NCBI GenBank assembly: GCA_963725395.1
Contig: CAVRYH010000002.1
Coordinates: forward strand, 372,001 to 436,000
Source of the DNA: Bog-756 sp963725395
GTDB lineage: Bacteria > Actinomycetota > Acidimicrobiia > Acidimicrobiales > RAAP-2
Direction: 5' to 3'
Length of the DNA stretch: 64,000 nucleotides
Shown here piece by piece: positions 59,737-64,000 of this stretch. Under the pieces are notes generated by a model. The model was not told the DNA's origin and searched no databases. It saw only the letters and a list, made by a program, of their open reading frames with translations. The stretch's first letter is position 1, and every line of letters begins with the position of its first letter. Made by a program: the position numbers and the translations under genes.

Positions 59737-61236
59737 TCAGGTGGCCCTGGTGCAGAGGTAGCGGTCGGGGTCGAACCGGCGTGTCCGCAGCCGGTACTGC
59801 CAGGTGAAGTCGGGCCAGAGGGTGGTGTTCCGCCCGGACGCGTCGAGGTACCAGCTCGAGCACCCGGTGCTCCACACGGTTCGGCCGAGCTTGCGCTGCA
59901 TCTCGTCGTCGAACCGGTCCATGACCTCGGGGCGGACACTGACCGAGGCCACGTTCCGGGCCGCCATCGTCTTCAGGGCGTCGATCACGTAGTTGGCCTG
60001 CGACTCGATCATGAAGACCATCGAGGAGTGGCCGAGCCCGGTGTTGGGGCCGATGATGAGGAAGAGGTTGGGGAACTCGGCCACGGTGGTGCCGAGATAG
60101 GACCTCATGCCGTCGCCCCAGTGCTCGCGCATCGTCCGCCCGTCGGCGGCCCGGATCCGCCGGGCGATGGGGGGCTCGGTGGCCTCGAAACCCGTGCCGA
60201 AAATGATGGTGTCGACGGGGTGTTCCACCCCGTCGGAGGTCAGGACGGCGCGGGGGAGCACCCGGCTGATCGGCTCGGTCACCAATTCGGTGTTGGGTTG
60301 GCACAGGGCGGGGAAGTAGTCGTTGGACAACAGGACGCGCTTGCAGCCGAGTGCGTAGTCCGGTGTCAGCTTGGCCCGCAGTCCGGGGTCTTCGACCTGC
60401 GCCTCGAGGTGCTTTGCCGCACCGGAGGCGGCGAGTTTGGCCAGCCGGGGGTAGCGGGCGAACATCAGGACCAACAGCTCACGGGACCAGTAGACCCTGG
60501 CCCGGGCCAGGCGCGCTGCCAGAGGCGAGCGCCGGAGCAGCCGGTGCTCCCACGGCTTGAAGGGGCGGTCGGGCCGGGGGGTGACCCATGGAGGGGTCCG
60601 CTGGAACACCGTGAGATGGGAGACCTGGGGCTGGATGGCGGGCACGAACTGGATGGCCGACGCGCCGGTGCCGACCACCGCCACGCGCTCGCCGGCCAGG
60701 TCGTGGTCGTGGCGCCACCGGGCCGAGTGGAACACGGTCCCCTCGAAGCGGTCGAGACCGTCGATGGCCGGGAGTGAGGGCTCGCTCAGGAACCCGGCCG
60801 CCACGATGAGGATGTCGGACGACAGGGGCTCGGCCGAGGTCTCGATGATCCACCGGTTCGACTCCGGGTCCCACTCCGCCCCGGTCATCTCGGTCCCGAG
60901 CCGAATCAGGCGCTTGAGGTCGAACCGGTCGGCCACCCCCCGCAGGTACTCCTCGATCTCCGGTTGGGGGGCGAAGGTCCTCGTCCACTCGGCGTTGGGC
61001 GCGCACTCGAGCGAGTAGAGGAGTGACGGCACGTCGCACTGACACCCCGGGTAGGTGTTGACGTACCAGGTCCCCCCGAGGTCCTCCTCCCTCTCCAGGA
61101 TGACGATGTCATCCACTCCTTCGTTCTGGAGCCGGATGGCCAAGGCGATGCCCCCGAACCCGGCACCGACGATGACCACCCGGTGGTGGGTCCCCGAGGT
61201 CTCTGCCGTGCTGTCCTGGGCGGTGTCGGTCGCCAT
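59737..61236 (-). CDS. Flavin-containing monooxygenase, Baeyer-Villiger type
   Basis: 499 residues. FAD Rossmann motif VIVGAGFGGI (24-29 core), GGTWYVNTYPGCQCDVPSLLYS, the NADPH motif VVGTGASAIQFVP and the Baeyer-Villiger fingerprint FxGxxxHxxxW (FEGTVFHSARWRH). Uses NADPH and O2 to insert oxygen into ketones, giving esters or lactones. PGCxCDVP rather than PGxRxD groups it with steroid- or cyclohexanone-type enzymes; substrate unknown. It is divergent to the sugar ABC genes. Confidence 0.9.
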   Translation of the reverse strand: MATDTAQDSTAETSGTHHRVVIVGAGFGGIALAIRLQNEGVDDIVILEREEDLGGTWYVNTYPGCQCDVPSLLYSLECAPNAEWTRTFAPQPEIEEYLRGVADRFDLKRLIRLGTEMTGAEWDPESNRWIIETSAEPLSSDILIVAAGFLSEPSLPAIDGLDRFEGTVFHSARWRHDHDLAGERVAVVGTGASAIQFVPAIQPQVSHLTVFQRTPPWVTPRPDRPFKPWEHRLLRRSPLAARLARARVYWSRELLVLMFARYPRLAKLAASGAAKHLEAQVEDPGLRAKLTPDYALGCKRVLLSNDYFPALCQPNTELVTEPISRVLPRAVLTSDGVEHPVDTIIFGTGFEATEPPIARRIRAADGRTMREHWGDGMRSYLGTTVAEFPNLFLIIGPNTGLGHSSMVFMIESQANYVIDALKTMAARNVASVSVRPEVMDRFDDEMQRKLGRTVWSTGCSSWYLDASGRNTTLWPDFTWQYRLRTRRFDPDRYLCTRAT

Positions 61237-61325
61237 GCCCGCAGCCTACGACCGGCGGCCGGAGCCGTTCGCCGGTGGGGAGGGGTCCCGGAGTCCGCGG
61301 CCCGTTTCGGCCCCGGAGAAAGGGT

Positions 61326-61364
61326 GCAACAAATCCGTTACCTAAAGTTCATTTTGTTGTAACG
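61326..61364. promoter_or_regulatory. Inverted repeats upstream of the sugar ABC operon
   Basis: CGTTAC (61336-61341) and GTAACG (61359-61364), with CAACAAA before and TTTGTTG overlapping, form nested inverted repeats in an AT-rich patch about 90 bases before the GTG. A likely operator for a sugar-responsive repressor (LacI or ROK type), by analogy only. Confidence 0.4.
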
Positions 61365-61372
61365 TCAGATCC

Positions 61373-61412
61373 GGATCGGGGGATCCGGCTGCGGATAGGG
61401 GGATCCGGGTCC
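61373..61412. repeat. Two 20-bp tandem repeats before the sugar ABC operon
   Basis: Units at 61373 and 61393 share GGAT, GGGGGATCCGG and match at about 17 of 20 positions. They lie 39-78 bases before the GTG at 61451, the place for a promoter or regulator site. Confidence 0.6.
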
Positions 61413-61450
61413 GACTGCGCCCAACGCAGGCCGAGCAGAAGGGGATTCAC

Positions 61451-62659
61451 GTGAGACTCACTCGCAAGCGGATAGTGGCCACGATGATCGTGGCCAGTGG
61501 ACTTCTGGTGGCGGCGTGCGGGAGCAGCAGCTCGTCGTCGACGACCACCACTTCCTCCAGCAGTTCATCGAGCTCCGGCACCGTGTCGGTGACGACGTTC
61601 AACAAGAACTTCACGACGATGGCCTATCTGAAGAGCATCGCCGCGTCGGGCAAGGGCAAGATCGCCGTCATCCTCCCCGACACCGTCTCCTCGGCCCGCT
61701 ACACGGAGTTCGACGCCCCCTACCTGGCGAAGGCCTTCGCCACCGCCGGGCTGCCCACTTCGGACACCATCATCCAGAACGCCCAGGGCAGCGACTCGAC
61801 GCAGCTGACCGACGCCCAGTCCGACATCACCTCGGGCGCCAGCGTCCTGGTGGTCGACCCGCTCGACTCGGGTGTGGGCACCTCGATCGAGACCTACGCC
61901 AAGTCCCACGGCGTCCCGGTGATCGACTACGACCGCCTGGTCCTCGGCGGTAGCAGGAAGTACTACGTGAGCTTCGACAACGTCAAGGTCGGGACGCTGA
62001 TCGGCCAGGGCATGGTGGCGTGCATCGCCGCCTGGAAGGTCCCGAAGCCGACGCTGGCCGTCATGGTCGGGGCACCCACCGACAACAACGCCACGCTCTT
62101 CGCCCAGGGCTACGACGCCATCCTGAAGCCGCTGTTCAAGACCGGCGCCTACACGCTGGCGGCATCGCCGGCGGGCACGTGGGACCCCCCCACAGCGCTG
62201 ACCGAGTTCCAGCAGGCCTACACGGCGCATCCGGACATCAACGCCGCGCTGGTTCCCAACGACGAGAACGCCGCACCGATCATCTCGTATCTCAAGACCC
62301 TGAACATCCCGGCCAAGAAGTTCCCGGTGACCGGGCAGGACGCCACCCTGGTCGGGCTCCAGAACATCATCTCGGGCTACCAGTGCGGCACGGCCTACAA
62401 GCCGATCTACCTCGAGGCCCAGGCGGCCGCGGCACTCGCCCTGTACCTCCGGGCCGGCAAGGTCCCACCGTCGGGGTTGGTCAACGGAACAGTGAAGGAC
62501 ACCGTGGCCAACGTGCCTGTGCCTTCGTCACTGCTCCATCCTGAGTGGGTCACTCCGACCAACATGGAGTCGACGGTCATCGCCGACGGATTCGTCCCCG
62601 CCTCCCAGCTCTGCGCAGGTGCCTACGCAGCCGACTGCAAGACATACGGCATAAGCTGA
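61451..62659 (+). CDS. Sugar ABC transporter substrate-binding lipoprotein (XylF/RbsB type)
   Basis: 402 residues from GTG with GAAGGGG 6 bases upstream. Lipobox VAAC (Cys23) and a Ser/Thr linker, then a type I periplasmic-binding fold: GKIAVILPDTVSSARYTEFDAPYLAKAF, VLVVDPLDSGVG, VPVIDYDRLVLG, YVSFDNVKVGTLIGQGM, ALVPNDENAAPIISYLK and VTGQDATLVGLQNI. This is the D-xylose or ribose-type CUT2 group. The two downstream genes complete the transporter. Confidence 0.9.
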   Translation: MRLTRKRIVATMIVASGLLVAACGSSSSSSTTTTSSSSSSSSGTVSVTTFNKNFTTMAYLKSIAASGKGKIAVILPDTVSSARYTEFDAPYLAKAFATAGLPTSDTIIQNAQGSDSTQLTDAQSDITSGASVLVVDPLDSGVGTSIETYAKSHGVPVIDYDRLVLGGSRKYYVSFDNVKVGTLIGQGMVACIAAWKVPKPTLAVMVGAPTDNNATLFAQGYDAILKPLFKTGAYTLAASPAGTWDPPTALTEFQQAYTAHPDINAALVPNDENAAPIISYLKTLNIPAKKFPVTGQDATLVGLQNIISGYQCGTAYKPIYLEAQAAAALALYLRAGKVPPSGLVNGTVKDTVANVPVPSSLLHPEWVTPTNMESTVIADGFVPASQLCAGAYAADCKTYGIS

Positions 62660-62699
62660 CAAGCGTGGGAGCCACCCATCCGGCCGGACCTCCGCGGCG

Positions 62700-63527
62700 A
62701 TGAGCATCACCGCGGAGGCCGGCAGCACGAGTGCGCCCGACCAATCTGAACGTCCGCTGCTGAGCCTGCGCGGCATCTCCAAGCACTTTGGGGCCGTGCA
62801 GGCTCTCAGCGACGTCGACCTCGACATAGCCACCGGGCAGATCACCGCCCTCGTCGGCGACAACGGGGCCGGGAAGTCCACGCTCATCAAGACGATCGCC
62901 GGCATCTGGACCCCGACCGCCGGGCAGATCATCTGGGACGGCCAGGCGGTGGCGATCAAGACACCGAAAGAGGCCGACCAGCTGGGGATCGCCACCGTCT
63001 ACCAGGACCTCGCCCTCTGCGACAACCTGGACATCGTCCAGAACATGTTCCTCGGCCACGAGGAGCTCTCCCACCGGCTGCTCGACGAGACGAGCATGGA
63101 GCTGACCGCCAAGCAGACTCTGGCCGACCTGTCGGTGACCACGGTGAGCTCGGTACGCCAGGCTGTCGGGTCGCTGTCCGGCGGGCAACGCCAGTCGGTG
63201 GCCGTGGCCCGGGCCGTCATGCGCGACGCCAGGCTGGTGATCATGGACGAGCCCACCGCCGCCCTCGGGGTGTCCCAGACCGCCCAGGTCCTCGAACTCA
63301 TCCAGACCCTGGGGGCCAAGGGCATCACCGTCATCGTGATCTCGCACAACCTCAACGACGTCTTCACCGTCGCCGATCGCCTGGCCGTCCTGTACCTCGG
63401 CCGCATGGTCAGCAGTGGGCCGATCGCCGACTACGACCCGCAGCGTGCGGTCGAGCTCATCACCACCGGTCGACTGTCGGGCCCTTCGACCCCGGAACCC
63501 CGAACCAGCACCGACACGAAGGGCTGA
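62700..63527 (+). CDS. Sugar ABC transporter ATP-binding protein, single-domain CUT2 type
   Basis: 275 residues. Walker A GDNGAGKST (53-61), GIATVYQDLALCDNLDIVQNMFLG, signature LSGGQRQ (159-165), Walker B LVIMDEPTAALG and switch His in VIVISHNLNDVF. Only one ATPase domain, unlike the double-domain XylG/RbsA; this is the FrcA-like form frequent in actinobacteria. 40 bases after the binding protein and 4 before the permease. Confidence 0.92.
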   Translation: MSITAEAGSTSAPDQSERPLLSLRGISKHFGAVQALSDVDLDIATGQITALVGDNGAGKSTLIKTIAGIWTPTAGQIIWDGQAVAIKTPKEADQLGIATVYQDLALCDNLDIVQNMFLGHEELSHRLLDETSMELTAKQTLADLSVTTVSSVRQAVGSLSGGQRQSVAVARAVMRDARLVIMDEPTAALGVSQTAQVLELIQTLGAKGITVIVISHNLNDVFTVADRLAVLYLGRMVSSGPIADYDPQRAVELITTGRLSGPSTPEPRTSTDTKG

Positions 63528-63531
63528 TCCG

Positions 63532-64000
63532 ATGCCACCTGACGGGCCCGTCACCTCCGGTCAACCGGCGCCTCTGACGGACATCCCGGGTATGGCCTCG
63601 GCGGAGACCGACAGCGACACGCCGATAGCACTCGACGGTGCCGTCCCCGCCACCGCCCCCGAGCTGAGCAACTCGCTCGGCGGCTACATCAGGGCCTGGG
63701 GCAAGCGGATCAGGAGCGGCGAGAGCGGCGTGCTGCCCGTGCTCGGCGGCCTCGTCCTGCTGGTCATCATCTTCCAGGTCCAGGACTCGGTGTTCCTGTC
63801 CGCCGGGAACCTGGTCAACCTGCTGGTGCAGGGCTCGGTGTTCGTGCTCCTCGGCATGGCGGAGATCTGGGTCCTCGTCCTCGGGGAGATCGACCTGTCG
63901 GTCGGGTACGTGGCCGGCATCGGCGGCACCATCACGGCCATCTTGTCGACCACCCACAATCTCCCGTGGTGGGTGGCCATCCTCGGCGGGTTGCTCGCCA
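63532..64000 (+). CDS. Sugar ABC transporter permease (XylH/RbsC type), N-terminal part
   Basis: Starts at ATG 63532, 4 bases after the ATPase stop, and runs off the window (156 codons seen). After a cytosolic N-terminus of about 60 residues: LPVLGGLVLLVIIFQVQDSVF, NLLVQGSVFVLLGMAEIWVLV and LGEIDLSVGYVAGIGGTI, the conserved CUT2 permease segment (GEIDLSVG). Forms the membrane channel for the sugar. Confidence 0.9.
   Translation, partial: MPPDGPVTSGQPAPLTDIPGMASAETDSDTPIALDGAVPATAPELSNSLGGYIRAWGKRIRSGESGVLPVLGGLVLLVIIFQVQDSVFLSAGNLVNLLVQGSVFVLLGMAEIWVLVLGEIDLSVGYVAGIGGTITAILSTTHNLPWWVAILGGLLA

Overview
The window is a high-GC, gene-dense actinobacterial chromosome segment, probably from the class Acidimicrobiia. 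The case rests on GC-biased codons, GTG starts, many ATGA/GTGA start-stop overlaps, a class E sortase, leaderless-type expression of the ilv leader, and secreted proteins built from the 42-residue MAATPDGGGYWLV-type repeat that I associate with Acidimicrobiia. The taxonomic call is inference; no rRNA or tRNA is present to settle it.

Layout. 1-6,000: an aldo/keto reductase tail, an orphan ParA-like ATPase, a minus-strand block (DUF2237, DUF1543, haloalkane dehalogenase, PhyH-type dioxygenase), ilvD and a PPOX-fold flavoprotein. 6,000-7,100: a secreted YWLV-repeat protein with a PEVP C-terminal signal. 7,300-11,050: the branched-chain amino acid operon ilvB-ilvN-ilvC behind a leader-peptide attenuator. 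11,100-16,200: cupin, Tat-exported phospholipase C-like phosphoesterase, TolB-like PEVP protein, two small lipoproteins. 16,200-20,700: serC, an AspC-type aminotransferase, serA, and an ABM-domain protein.

20,900-57,000 is an accessory surface/phosphate island. Its core is a run of overlapping plus-strand genes (26,598-39,503): a giant Ig-stalk plus YWLV-repeat protein, a lipoprotein, an LAFTG-tailed protein, pstC, pstA, two PstS-like proteins ending in sortase signals (MAFTG, LAFTG), pstB, and finally an exosortase/archaeosortase-family peptidase. Downstream come a proline-rich membrane protein, a cellulose-synthase-like glycosyltransferase, a class E sortase, a coiled-coil protein, a GT-C-like membrane protein, a methyltransferase and a GT2-GtrA fusion. 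Flanking them are duplicated or broken genes: two GH5-like hydrolases, a second PstS-like gene sharing about 922 apparently identical bases with the first, a decayed secreted-module gene, and an IS5-type insertion sequence.

57,100-64,000 returns to core metabolism (greA-leuC-leuD), then a Baeyer-Villiger-type monooxygenase and a sugar ABC transporter cut by the window edge.

Working model. Two C-terminal protein-sorting systems sit side by side: class E sortase with (L/M)AFTG substrates, all encoded inside the pst operon, and an exosortase with three candidate PEVP-tailed substrates. Several of these genes are preceded by 11-bp-phased GTTCACC-like repeats resembling actinobacterial PHO boxes, so phosphate starvation may control surface display. 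The pairing of enzymes with substrates and the PhoP control are inferences from sequence.
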